NCBI RefSeq assembly: GCF_030441895.1
Contig: NZ_JARJAS010000004.1
DNA length: 64,000 bases
Reading direction: 5' to 3' (one strand)
Source: Enterococcus_D entomosocium
GTDB lineage: Bacteria; Bacillota; Bacilli; Lactobacillales; Enterococcaceae
Numbering within the stretch: the first letter of the stretch is position 1; each line of letters opens with the position of its first letter. This document shows positions 26,463 through 35,199 of the stretch, one piece after another. The notes below the pieces were generated by a model that was given only the letters and a program-made list of their open reading frames with translations, did not search any database and was not told where the DNA came from. The position numbers and the translations under genes are program-made.

Positions 26463-26499
26463 AACATCGTATAGTAGCTTAGGAAGTAGGATCAGTGAT

Positions 26500-27399
26500 A
26501 TGAAGAAAACAATAGGAATCTTAATTCTAAATTATTTAGCTTTTCAAGATACAATTGAATGTGTGGGATCTTTAATGAATCAAACCTTTAAAGAGATAGA
26601 TATCCTAATCGTAGATAATGATTCACCAAATGATTCATTCAAACGTTTATCAGATAACTTTGAAGATTCAGAGCAGGTTACCGTTGTAAAGATGAAAGAA
26701 AATCTTGGTTTTGCAAGAGGAAATAATTTTGGTCTATCACTTTTTAGAAAGAAAGGAATTGAAAGGGTCCTGGTTATAAATGGGGACACTCTCCTTGAAG
26801 ATAGAACTTATTTAGAAAAACTAGCTTCAATATCGTACAATGAGGATATTGGCATGATTGGTACAAAAATTATCACCAGAGACGGAAAGAACCAAAATAC
26901 ACTAAATGTCAATCTAAAAAAGAAAGCAGATTTGGTTTTCCATAGAATGATATTGTTATTGTTGGAAAGCTCATTGCGTTTAAATATCTATCCGCACCTT
27001 AAGAAATTGATGACGCTTCGGGACAACGCGTATCAATCAGCTTCTTTTTCGGATGAAACCCAGGAAATACTTGATCCTTACGAGAAGACACTGCATGGTG
27101 CAGCAATCTTTTTTACCGAAAATTATTTGAGATATTACATTGGATTTTATCCGGAAACATTTCTTTATAATGAAGAAGATTATTTGGCAATCCTTTGTCA
27201 GCGGCTTGGATACAAACAACTGTATATACCATCGTTGAGCATTTACCACAAAGAAGATGCTTCGAGTGACTTATTATATAATGACAATCTGAAGAAGTCA
27301 TATCTTTTTAAGTTAAAAAATGTAAAAAAGAACTTATCATTAATGAGCGGATTTATTTCGTTATCAAATGAAGACTTAAAGAGAAGGATGAGTATCTAG
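26500..27399 (+). CDS. GT2 glycosyltransferase, rhamnosyltransferase-like
   Basis: A 299-residue family 2 glycosyltransferase of the WbbL type: GILILNYLAFQDTIECV, IVDNDSPNDS, ENLGFARGNNFGL, INGDTLLED in the DxD position, and LHGAAIFFTENYL with YNEEDYLAI as the acceptor-side motif. The N-terminal halves of this and the gene at 4989 are clearly related in type. It is directly followed by the flippase (TAG then ATG). The weak GGAAG upstream and the pseudogene before it suggest that it depends on readthrough from the promoter at 22567. Confidence 0.83.
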   Translation: MKKTIGILILNYLAFQDTIECVGSLMNQTFKEIDILIVDNDSPNDSFKRLSDNFEDSEQVTVVKMKENLGFARGNNFGLSLFRKKGIERVLVINGDTLLEDRTYLEKLASISYNEDIGMIGTKIITRDGKNQNTLNVNLKKKADLVFHRMILLLLESSLRLNIYPHLKKLMTLRDNAYQSASFSDETQEILDPYEKTLHGAAIFFTENYLRYYIGFYPETFLYNEEDYLAILCQRLGYKQLYIPSLSIYHKEDASSDLLYNDNLKKSYLFKLKNVKKNLSLMSGFISLSNEDLKRRMSI

Positions 27400-28821
27400 A
27401 TGAGAAATGCTTTTAGATCAGGTATGATTTTTACAGCAATCGGACAGTACAGCAATGTTTTGATCCAATTGCTGATAAACGTTGTACTGTCAAGATTAAT
27501 ACCAGTTGAAGAATTTGGGGTGGTAGCGAATGTTCAAGTTTTCCTAGTATTTTTCCAAATGTTTGTGACAGCTGGTCTAGGTCCGGCGATCATTCAGAAC
27601 AAAGAGATGAAGGAAGAAGATTATGGGATTGTTTTTAACTATACAGTTCTGTTTGCTTTTCTGTTAGCTGTCGGTTTTGGGATATTCGGCCATTTTGTTG
27701 CGATTATCTATAATAATCCTATCTATAAATCGCTATTTTGGTTTATGTCGATCATTGTATTTTCAGAAGGAATGAACGTTGTACCAACAGCAATTTTAAA
27801 TAAAGAATTGAAATTTCGAACCCTTAATTTGAGGCTCTTGTTTTGTAATCTTTTTGGTGCAATCTTTGGTATTGCCTCAGCTTTTGCTGGCTTTGGCGTT
27901 TATGCATTGATTTTAAGTGCCGCTATTCCTGCAATTGCTACGCTGTTTGCTAATTTTGCTGTAGTTAAGATCAAGTACACAAAAAGTTTAGACCCGCAAC
28001 CTTTTAAAGTACTATGGTCATTCGCAAAAAACCAATTAGGTTTTACAATATTAAATTATTTTTCCCGTAATTCAGATAATTTACTAATTGGACGATTTTT
28101 AGGTCCCGTGCCCTTAGCAAATTATCAAAAGAGTTATCAAATGATTACTATGCCCAATACGGTATTTTTAGGTATTATTTCCCCAGTTCTGCAACCTGTT
28201 TTGTCACATCATCAAGATGATGTGAAGTTGATACGAGAAACGTTTTTAAAAATTGTCCATGTCCTAGGATTAATCGCATTTCCATTAACTATTTTTATGG
28301 TAATGAATGCTGAGGAAATTATCCTATTTCTCTTTGGTTCTCGCTGGTATGCCGCTGTCGTTCCTTTTTCAATATTGGCATTTAGTATATGGGCGCAGAT
28401 GCTTACTTCTGCAACTGGAAGCATATTTATGGCAAGAAACCATTCAAAAACATTATTGAAAACGGGAATGATTTCAACTTTTTTGATTCTTAGTTTAACA
28501 TTGGTTGGAATCAATTTCTCGAAGATAACTTACGTGGCTGCCTTTGTTTGTGTAGCGTACATCTTAAATTTTTTCACCTCCTACTGGATTTTGATGACAA
28601 AAGTCTTGGAAGGAAAACTTTCAGATGTTTTGAAGCAGCTGATCAGTCCAGTATGTATCAGTGTCGTTTTAGCAGCTGCTCTCTTTTTGTTCGATCATCT
28701 CATCACGATCGACACGAACTATTTTGTCTTACTGGTAATCAAAGGTATTTTATGGTTAATTCTATTGGTTTCATGTTTGTTGATTACAGGGGAAGTCAAA
28801 AAAATAAAATCTGTCTTCTAG
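27400..28821 (+). CDS. Wzx-type polysaccharide flippase (MOP superfamily)
   Basis: A 473-residue protein with about 12 to 14 membrane segments, starting AFRSGMIFTAIGQYSNVLIQ. The pattern VVLSRLIPVEEFGVVA, GLGPAIIQNKEMKEEDYG, and RNSDNLLIGRFLGPVPLANY belongs to the PST/TuaB-like branch of lipid-linked oligosaccharide flippases. It would turn a lipid-linked side-chain unit made by the preceding GTs to the outer face. Its presence beside an ABC exporter in one cluster suggests two export routes. The start codon lies directly after the upstream stop, with GAAGGATGAG inside the upstream gene. Confidence 0.87.
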   Translation: MRNAFRSGMIFTAIGQYSNVLIQLLINVVLSRLIPVEEFGVVANVQVFLVFFQMFVTAGLGPAIIQNKEMKEEDYGIVFNYTVLFAFLLAVGFGIFGHFVAIIYNNPIYKSLFWFMSIIVFSEGMNVVPTAILNKELKFRTLNLRLLFCNLFGAIFGIASAFAGFGVYALILSAAIPAIATLFANFAVVKIKYTKSLDPQPFKVLWSFAKNQLGFTILNYFSRNSDNLLIGRFLGPVPLANYQKSYQMITMPNTVFLGIISPVLQPVLSHHQDDVKLIRETFLKIVHVLGLIAFPLTIFMVMNAEEIILFLFGSRWYAAVVPFSILAFSIWAQMLTSATGSIFMARNHSKTLLKTGMISTFLILSLTLVGINFSKITYVAAFVCVAYILNFFTSYWILMTKVLEGKLSDVLKQLISPVCISVVLAAALFLFDHLITIDTNYFVLLVIKGILWLILLVSCLLITGEVKKIKSVF

Positions 28822-28897
28822 ATTTGCTATACTCAAGAAAAACTTGTGGTATTCAAATAAAAAACCGCATCTAATTAAAAAGGAGTGAGTAATTCAT

Positions 28898-31225
28898 ATG
28901 AAAAAAAGGTTGGCTAATTTCTTTCTGGTTCTAGTAATCCTTGCGAGCAGTTTCAGTCCAATCATTGGACTTGCTGAAACGAACGTTGTAAGACAAGAAA
29001 TGACAAGTAACGCTTCAGAGAGTTTGACAAATGAGCAAACCAGCAGTACTGATTCAAATTATCAAAGCGGATCTACAGAAACGACGGAAATGTCGGATAG
29101 TACTTCTACAACAAATAGCGAAAGTACAAGTTCAACTTCAGTAAGTGACTCAAGTACGCAAGATATAACAGAATCATCTTCAAGTACGTTTGATTCTACG
29201 ACAGAGCAGACAAAGTCTTCTTCCAGTGAAGAGGATGATATTGAATTAAAATCCGCAAAAGGTTTACCCAACTTGAAACTAATGGTACATATACAAACAG
29301 ATGGGGAAACAGAAGTACCGCCAGCTAGTAATGTTACTGGTGGTACAGTTGGACAGGCGAAGCGTTTGGAGGGAATGTCGCTCGCTATTGATCCAGACAG
29401 CACAGAACTGAAAGGTAGTATCGTTTATTCCACACATGTTCAAACTTATGGTTGGGATTTAGGCGAAAAAAGAGATGGCGAATTTTCTGGAACGATTGGT
29501 GAAGCTAAGCGCCTTGAGGCAGTCAAAATTAATTTGACCGATGAGTTAGCGGAGGGCTATGATATTTATTACCGCGTCCATTCACAAACGTTTGGTTGGC
29601 TTGGATGGGCGAAAAACGGGAATGAAGCGGGTACTTCTGGATTTGCTAAAAGACTAGAATCTATCCAAATTCAGTTAGTGGAAAAAGGTAGTCCAGCACC
29701 CGGGAGCACTGATAAACCTTATGTTTCAACTGACAATGTAACCCAACCTTCGCTTCATTTATCTTCGCATGTTCAAACTTACGGATGGCAAGAGTCCCAA
29801 TCGAGCGGTCTTGTTTCTGGAGGTGTTACTGGAGAAGCAAAGAGATTAGAAGCGATTCAGCTTCGTTTAGATAATAATATTTATGATGGAGATATCGAAT
29901 ACCGTGCACATGTTCAGAGTTATGGTTGGCAATCCTACCAAACGAATGGTGCAATTGCAGGTACAGCAAATGAAGCTAAACGGATAGAAGCGATTCAGAT
30001 CCGCTTGACAGGAACCTTGTCTCAATTATTTGATGTTTATTATCGGGTTCACATTCAATCGTTTGGCTGGTTAGGATGGGCGAAAAACGATCAAATGTCG
30101 GGAAGTGTCGCGCTCTCACGAAGAGTAGAAGCAATTGAAGTTCAACTTGTGCAAAAAGGAACGGCGCCGCCAGGAGATAGTACGATGCCGTTTATCTCCT
30201 ACGAAACAATTGAAACACCAAGTATTCATTTGAGTGCACATGTTCAGACTTTTGGATGGTCGACGACGATTAATCCGGGCCAAGCAAGTATTGGAACAGT
30301 TGGTCAGGCAAAACGACTGGAAGCAATCCAGCTAAGTTTAGAAAACTCTCCAGTTACAGGTGGAATAGAATATCGTACGCATGTTCAAACCTATGGTTGG
30401 CAAGGGTATCAATCTAATGGGAGCACAGCCGGTACAACAGGTGAGGCGAAACGGATCGAAGCACTCCAAATTCGATTGACCGGCAATATTTCATTGCTTT
30501 ATGATATTTATTATCGAGTGCATTCCCAGACTTATGGTTGGCTTGATTGGGCTCGAAATGATCAGCGGGCTGGAACGAGTTCGTTAGCAAAACGTGTTGA
30601 GTCGCTTGAAATAAAACTTGTGCCTAAAAATCAACCGGCACCAGGGTCGACAGCCAAACCGTATATCGAAATGCAAGAGTTTCTATTTGTAATGGGACAC
30701 GGAGGAATTGACCCGGGAGCAGTGGGAAGCGGGACGAATGAGCGAGACTTTACAAGAAATGAATTGCTTCCATATTTGCGTAAGTATGCCAATCAATTGA
30801 AAGAAAGCAGAATTAATTTTTATGATGTGTCACGCGACATGTTTACTGACACTCGAAACGGACAAGGAGCACACCTTGTAAGTAATGCAATCACTTCAGT
30901 TACAGAATTTCATCTAGATAGCGGAGGTATCGGAGCTTCTGGGGGGCACGTCATAGTGAGACCAGGGGGATCCAATTCAATTAATATCGGGCTAGCGAAT
31001 ACCATTCGGACCTATGTCGGCTGGCATCCTTCATTTGTTAATTCGAATGGGTTGAGTTTTAGACAAGACTTATTGAATTTAAATATTTTCAGATCTAGAG
31101 GGATTGAGTATCGCTTAATGGAACTTGGCTTTATCTCCAATCCTTCAGATGTTGCGAGAATAAGAAACAATTTGGACAATATCGCAAAAAATATTGTGCA
31201 AAACGTGACCGGTGAAAAATTATAA
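28898..31225 (+). CDS. Secreted N-acetylmuramoyl-L-alanine amidase with nine ChW repeats
   Basis: A 775-residue exported protein. A signal peptide (about 1-27, ending near GLAET) leads to a Ser/Thr-rich linker (about 33-115). Nine ChW-type repeats (about 125-585) follow, each with an H-x-Q-x-x-GW and a KR-x-E core; the first has lost its tryptophan. The last 190 residues are an amidase_3-like domain: GHGGIDPGAVG, NERDFT, EFHLDS and LMELGFISNPSD supply the expected zinc ligands and catalytic glutamate. It would cut the bond between MurNAc and the stem peptide. No LPXTG motif is present, so the ChW repeats probably hold it at the wall. The ATG has AAAGGAGTGAG upstream. It may belong to the polysaccharide operon or be separate. 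Confidence 0.85.
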   Translation: MKKRLANFFLVLVILASSFSPIIGLAETNVVRQEMTSNASESLTNEQTSSTDSNYQSGSTETTEMSDSTSTTNSESTSSTSVSDSSTQDITESSSSTFDSTTEQTKSSSSEEDDIELKSAKGLPNLKLMVHIQTDGETEVPPASNVTGGTVGQAKRLEGMSLAIDPDSTELKGSIVYSTHVQTYGWDLGEKRDGEFSGTIGEAKRLEAVKINLTDELAEGYDIYYRVHSQTFGWLGWAKNGNEAGTSGFAKRLESIQIQLVEKGSPAPGSTDKPYVSTDNVTQPSLHLSSHVQTYGWQESQSSGLVSGGVTGEAKRLEAIQLRLDNNIYDGDIEYRAHVQSYGWQSYQTNGAIAGTANEAKRIEAIQIRLTGTLSQLFDVYYRVHIQSFGWLGWAKNDQMSGSVALSRRVEAIEVQLVQKGTAPPGDSTMPFISYETIETPSIHLSAHVQTFGWSTTINPGQASIGTVGQAKRLEAIQLSLENSPVTGGIEYRTHVQTYGWQGYQSNGSTAGTTGEAKRIEALQIRLTGNISLLYDIYYRVHSQTYGWLDWARNDQRAGTSSLAKRVESLEIKLVPKNQPAPGSTAKPYIEMQEFLFVMGHGGIDPGAVGSGTNERDFTRNELLPYLRKYANQLKESRINFYDVSRDMFTDTRNGQGAHLVSNAITSVTEFHLDSGGIGASGGHVIVRPGGSNSINIGLANTIRTYVGWHPSFVNSNGLSFRQDLLNLNIFRSRGIEYRLMELGFISNPSDVARIRNNLDNIAKNIVQNVTGEKL
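29270..30650 (+). repeat. Higher-order direct repeat: three triads of ChW units
   Basis: The nine ChW repeats fall into three types that recur in the same order: A (HLS-HVQTYGW), B (EYR-HVQ-YGW) and C (YYRVHSQTFGW). Triad period is about 160 and 157 codons: the type A histidine codons are at 29288, 29768 and 30239. Triads are joined by similar linkers such as PAPGSTDKPY. Confidence 0.8.
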
Positions 31226-31292
31226 AAGTTTTAAATGAGCAGAATACTTAAGTAAAAAAAAGAATGTCATTTCTTTCTGATGAGTTTTCATG

Positions 31293-31298
31293 TATAAT
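31293..31298 (+). promoter_or_regulatory. Candidate -10 element for mltG
   Basis: TATAAT preceded by ATG-TG context lies 39 bases before the mltG start. No good -35 hexamer is seen at the right distance, so this is tentative. Confidence 0.35.
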
Positions 31299-31336
31299 GA
31301 TACAAGTCAAAAAGAAGATATTAAGGAGGAGTTGTT

Positions 31337-32653
31337 TTGTCTAAACAACATCCAGAAGATTCTTTTAAAGAGAAAGTTATGGAGTCTTTAAAAGAATCAA
31401 GTTCAAAAAAAGAATCGATATCTGAACACAGCGTGTTGGATGACGATTCTGTGGGATCTCGTAGTAATCATCTAAATAAAAGTAAACATATAGAAGAAAA
31501 ACAAAATCATTCAGCTTCTTCAGAAAGTTTGCGAGAAACTGTTTCTGAAAAAAACCAACGCAGATTGCAGCGCAGCAAGGAAGACAAAATAGTTAATAAG
31601 ATCGTGTTGATTGTTGTTCTTGTTTTCTTAGTAATCGGCGGAATATTAGGTTTCTCAGCTTATCGATATGTTACTTCAAGTTTGCAGCCATTAGATCCCG
31701 ATGATACTGAGAAGGTGACGATTGTTATTCCAAGCGGTTCATCGAATAAAGCAATTGGTGAGATCCTAGAGGATGAGAACATTATCAAAAGTGGAATGAT
31801 TTTTAATTATTACACAAAATTTAATAATCTGACGGGCTTTCAAGCAGGAACATATCATTTTTCACCAAATATGACACTGGAAGCGATAAGTGAGCAGTTG
31901 CAAAAAGGCGAAGGTTCGGTCACCTCTGATGCAAAAGTGACGATTCCAGAAGGATTTGATGTGGATCAAATCGGTGATGCTCTAGCGGAAGCAACAAATA
32001 TCTCGAAAGACGATTTCTTAGCTTTGATGGAAAGTGATGAGTTCTTTGAAAAGATGAAAGAAACCTATCCTGAGCTTTTAGCAAGTGCCGGCGATGCGCA
32101 AGGCGTGCGTTACCGACTAGAAGGATACTTGTTCCCAGCGACGTATGACTACTATACAGGGAATACTCTAGAAGAAGTCGTTACCCAAATGGTGGATAAA
32201 TCAAATTCAGTATTGTCCAAATATTTCGATCAAATTGCTCAAAAAGAAATGACGGTTCAAGAAGTCCTTACATTGGCTTCACTTGTTGAAAAAGAGGGTA
32301 GTAAGCTAGAAGATCGTAAAAATATCGCACAGGTATTCTTCAATCGTTTAGCGATTGATATGCCGCTGCAATCGGATATTTCGATTCTATACGCGTTAGG
32401 TGAGCACAAAGAGCTAGTCACTTATGAGGATACTCAAGTTGACTCTCCTTATAATCTCTATGTGCATACTGGCTACGGACCTGGACCATTCAACAATCCA
32501 AGTGAAGCAGCGATCCAAGCGGTCTTAGATCCAACACCGAACAACTACTATTATTTCGTTGCTGACATTCAAACCCAAGAAGTTTACTTTGCGGAAACCT
32601 ATGAACAGCATATGCGATTAGTGGAACAATATGTAAACAATACCTCAAATTAA
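31337..32653 (+). CDS. mltG: Endolytic peptidoglycan transglycosylase MltG
   Basis: A 438-residue YceG/MltG-family protein. A hydrophilic, serine- and lysine-rich cytoplasmic tail of about 85 residues precedes one membrane segment (about 90-113) and the extracellular LysM-like and catalytic domains. The catalytic glutamate is E318 in ASLVEKEG, and LQSDISILYALG and SPYNLYVHTGYGPGPFNNPS are family signatures. MltG cuts nascent glycan strands and so limits their length. The start is TTG at 31337 with AAGGAGGA six bases before. In E. faecalis mltG and greA also stand next to the lia operon. Confidence 0.95.
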   Translation: MSKQHPEDSFKEKVMESLKESSSKKESISEHSVLDDDSVGSRSNHLNKSKHIEEKQNHSASSESLRETVSEKNQRRLQRSKEDKIVNKIVLIVVLVFLVIGGILGFSAYRYVTSSLQPLDPDDTEKVTIVIPSGSSNKAIGEILEDENIIKSGMIFNYYTKFNNLTGFQAGTYHFSPNMTLEAISEQLQKGEGSVTSDAKVTIPEGFDVDQIGDALAEATNISKDDFLALMESDEFFEKMKETYPELLASAGDAQGVRYRLEGYLFPATYDYYTGNTLEEVVTQMVDKSNSVLSKYFDQIAQKEMTVQEVLTLASLVEKEGSKLEDRKNIAQVFFNRLAIDMPLQSDISILYALGEHKELVTYEDTQVDSPYNLYVHTGYGPGPFNNPSEAAIQAVLDPTPNNYYYFVADIQTQEVYFAETYEQHMRLVEQYVNNTSN

Positions 32654-32692
32654 ATTTTCATAGGTTTATAGTTTACATTTAAAAAAAAGCAT

Positions 32693-32731
32693 GGTAATCT
32701 TTTGTGGACTCATCGCAAAAGATTACCTTTT
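32693..32731 (+). terminator. Hairpin between mltG and greA
   Basis: GGTAATCTTTTG (32693-32704) and its exact inverse (32716-32727) form a 12-pair stem followed by TTTT. It is a terminator or attenuator 38 bases before greA. Confidence 0.75.
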
Positions 32732-32768
32732 GCGATTTATTAGAAGTTACTAAAAGGAGAAAAGAACT

Positions 32769-33248
32769 ATGGTAGAAAAAGTTTACCCAATGACACTTGA
32801 AGGAAAAGAAAAGCTAGAACAAGAATTAGAAGAATTGAAAACGGTAAAACGCGGCGAAATCATTGAACGTATCAAGGTAGCCCGCAGTTTTGGCGATTTA
32901 TCCGAAAACTCAGAGTATGAGTCTGCTAAAGATGAACAAGCGTTTGTCGAAGGCCGAATCACTACTTTAGAAAATATGATTCGTTTTGCAGAGATCATTG
33001 ATAATGAGGGTGTAGACTCTGATGAAGTTTCCATCGGAAAAACAGTGATTTTTGTTGAGTTGCCTGATGGTGACGAAGAAGAGTACATGATCGTCGGTAG
33101 TGCTGAAGCAGATCCGTTTTCTGGTAAAATTTCCAATGATTCACCAATCGCTCGTGCCTTGATTGGGAAAAAAGTCAATGATGAAGTGACGATCTCAACG
33201 CCAGGCGGAGATATGCAAGTAAGAATCACAGAAGTAAAGAAAAGCTAG
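32769..33248 (+). CDS. greA: Transcription elongation factor GreA
   Basis: A 159-residue GreA, the usual length. The N-terminal coiled coil carries SFGDLSENSEYESAKDEQ with the two acidic residues at its tip that reach into RNA polymerase, and the C-terminal FKBP-like domain has PFSGKISNDSPIARALIGK. It rescues backtracked polymerase by stimulating transcript cleavage. AAAGGAG precedes the ATG. It is flanked by terminators on both sides, so it is a single-gene unit with possible readthrough from mltG. Confidence 0.97.
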   Translation: MVEKVYPMTLEGKEKLEQELEELKTVKRGEIIERIKVARSFGDLSENSEYESAKDEQAFVEGRITTLENMIRFAEIIDNEGVDSDEVSIGKTVIFVELPDGDEEEYMIVGSAEADPFSGKISNDSPIARALIGKKVNDEVTISTPGGDMQVRITEVKKS

Positions 33249-33275
33249 TCGCTTGATCACTAGGTAGATTTAGGT

Positions 33276-33327
33276 GACCCTGTTGTTCATTCTCCTTAAG
33301 GGAATTTGATCAAACAGGGTCTTTTTT
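33276..33327 (+). terminator. Terminator after greA
   Basis: GACCCTGTT (33276-33284) pairs with AACAGGGTC (33313-33321), followed by six T. Confidence 0.88.
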
Positions 33328-33342
33328 CGGACCAGCGACGGA

Positions 33343-33370
33343 TGGACAAACCATTTTTTTCGGGTATGAT
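33343..33370 (+). promoter_or_regulatory. Promoter of the liaFSR operon
   Basis: TGGACA (33343-33348), 16 bases, TATGAT (33365-33370), 30 bases before liaF. A LiaR operator cannot be assigned with confidence by eye. Confidence 0.5.
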
Positions 33371-33400
33371 AAAGTAGAATTACTAGGAGGAGGAGCTTGA

Positions 33401-34132
33401 ATGAAAAGTCCTTGGCGTTTTTTCTTTATTGTTGAAGCGCTCTTACTGCTTTTTGCGGTATGGCAAATTTTATCTAATCCGCCATTATTATTTTTATTAA
33501 TACTTGGTGTGACGTGCTTGGTCCTTGTGAACCGAAGTGAGCGCAAGAGCAATTTTAAAAATTTCTTGATGGTCTCAAGTTCCATTGCTATTTTGATCAG
33601 TTTGTTAAATAGTCCAGCACTGTGGCTGATGCTGATTTTTGCGATTTTATTTATTGGTTTAAAAGGAGTCGAGATTACCGGAATTGACTTAACTAAAAAT
33701 TCATTCTGGCGCAAAAAACAAATGATTATCGTTGAAACTGAAGAACCCAAAGCTGATCATCCGCTGAAACAAAAGCAGCAATGGTTAGGCAATGAACGGA
33801 TCGGCAGTCAAGTCTATGAATGGGACGATATCAATTTAGATATCTTGACGGGAGACACTTTCATCGATCTAGGCAACACTTTATTGCCTAAGAAAGAAAA
33901 CGTCGTGATCGTACGAAAAGGCTTTGGTAGAACTCGTATTTTAGTGCCTGCTGGCATAGCGATCAAATTAGAGCACAGTACTTTTATTGGCTCTGTTATC
34001 TTTGAAGGCGAAGAAACGAGCTTGAAAAATGAAAAAGTGACGATTTACAGCCCGGATTATGGCGAAAATAGTCGGCGTTTGAAAATCTTAACGAATACCC
34101 TTGTTGGTGATGTTGAGGTGATTCGGGTATGA
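33401..34132 (+). CDS. liaF: Cell envelope stress regulator LiaF
   Basis: A 243-residue membrane protein with about four N-terminal membrane segments (to residue 87) and a C-terminal LiaF domain (about 145-243), which includes DINLDILTGDTFIDLGNTLLP. LiaF restrains the sensor LiaS in the absence of envelope stress. It is the first gene of a three-gene operon; its stop overlaps the liaS start by four bases. In enterococci this system controls the response to daptomycin and antimicrobial peptides, which is knowledge from the family rather than from this sequence. Confidence 0.92.
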   Translation: MKSPWRFFFIVEALLLLFAVWQILSNPPLLFLLILGVTCLVLVNRSERKSNFKNFLMVSSSIAILISLLNSPALWLMLIFAILFIGLKGVEITGIDLTKNSFWRKKQMIIVETEEPKADHPLKQKQQWLGNERIGSQVYEWDDINLDILTGDTFIDLGNTLLPKKENVVIVRKGFGRTRILVPAGIAIKLEHSTFIGSVIFEGEETSLKNEKVTIYSPDYGENSRRLKILTNTLVGDVEVIRV

Positions 34133-35196
34133 TTGGGAAATTTTCAAGAGGCATGATCGCTTTTTACGCAGGATTAGCAAGTTTTTTCACCATGATATTG
34201 ATGCTGTTTTCCTATTTGTATGCCAGTGGGAAAAATAATTGGCTGATAGAAGTCTTTCAAATCAAACTCTTTTTTATCCCAATTATCTTTCACTTACTTG
34301 TAATATCTGCATTGATTGCTTTAGCTGTCTTTTTACTGATTTCTTTTTTTCGCAACCGTCAATACGGTCCGGTTGAAGAAAAGCTAAGACTGTTAGCCAG
34401 CGGCTATATCGATAGCCCTTTATTGGAAACAAAGATCCCACATGCGTCTGAAAACCATTTGATTGCGAATGTGGATCGTGATATTGCCAGTATCCAATCG
34501 AAGATGAAACAGATGTCGATGGAATTACAGCAATTGAATGCGAAACCGCAGTTTGTTGATGGTCAGACGAAAGAAGAGATTTTAGAAGCAGAAAGGCAGC
34601 GTCTGGCTCGTGAACTGCACGACTCTGTTTCTCAACAGCTGTTTGCCGCCATGATGATGATGTCTGCACTGAATGAGCAAGCGATTCGAACAGATGCTCC
34701 AGAAAGCCAAAAGAAACAGTTAGCTATGGTCACAGACATTATCAATGCTTCGCAATCTGAAATGCGGGCGCTCTTGCTTCATCTACGACCTGTAACTTTG
34801 GAAGGGAAGAGTCTAAAGCAAGGAATCGAGCAATTGTTAAAGGAATTAGAGACCAAAATCAAAATTCTATTGACTTGGGATATTGAAGACTTTACGATGC
34901 CTAGTTCGATTGAAGATCAACTCTTTCGTGTGATCCAAGAACTCTTGTCTAATACACTGCGTCACGCGAAAGCTGATGAGTTAGAAGTTTACTTACATCG
35001 CATCGATAATAACGTGTTATTGCGGGTGATCGATGACGGAGTTGGCTTTGATCCCCAAGATCAAAAGGCCGGCAGCTATGGCTTGATGAATATCCGAGAA
35101 CGGGTAAGTGCTGTTGGCGGAACGTTGAAAATTATTAGTTTTAAAAATCAAGGAACCAGTATTGAAATCAAAGTTCCACTGTTGAAGGAGGCATAA
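34129..35196 (+). CDS. liaS: Sensor histidine kinase LiaS
   Basis: A 355-residue intramembrane-sensing kinase of the NarL/HisKA_3 group. Two membrane segments (about 10-33 and 45-70) with almost no extracellular loop are followed by a linker, the phosphorylation motif RELHDSVSQQ with H164, and an HATPase domain (ELLSNTLRHAK, DDGVGFD, GSYGLMNIRERV). It autophosphorylates under membrane stress and passes phosphate to LiaR. The start overlaps liaF. No truncation is seen. Confidence 0.94.
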   Translation: MIGKFSRGMIAFYAGLASFFTMILMLFSYLYASGKNNWLIEVFQIKLFFIPIIFHLLVISALIALAVFLLISFFRNRQYGPVEEKLRLLASGYIDSPLLETKIPHASENHLIANVDRDIASIQSKMKQMSMELQQLNAKPQFVDGQTKEEILEAERQRLARELHDSVSQQLFAAMMMMSALNEQAIRTDAPESQKKQLAMVTDIINASQSEMRALLLHLRPVTLEGKSLKQGIEQLLKELETKIKILLTWDIEDFTMPSSIEDQLFRVIQELLSNTLRHAKADELEVYLHRIDNNVLLRVIDDGVGFDPQDQKAGSYGLMNIRERVSAVGGTLKIISFKNQGTSIEIKVPLLKEA

Positions 35197-35199
35197 CGT

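Noticed and set aside
28548..28874. Plus-strand frame of 108 codons over the end of the flippase gene
   Set aside because: Out of frame with the flippase, without binding site, rich in cysteine and histidine as in spurious frames.
32783..33229. Long minus-strand frame of 148 codons
   Set aside because: It lies wholly inside greA on the opposite strand, has serine-rich composition typical of antisense frames, and greA is certain.
33310..33750. Minus-strand frame of 146 codons over the liaF start
   Set aside because: It covers the liaF promoter and N-terminus and shows no family motif; an antisense shadow.
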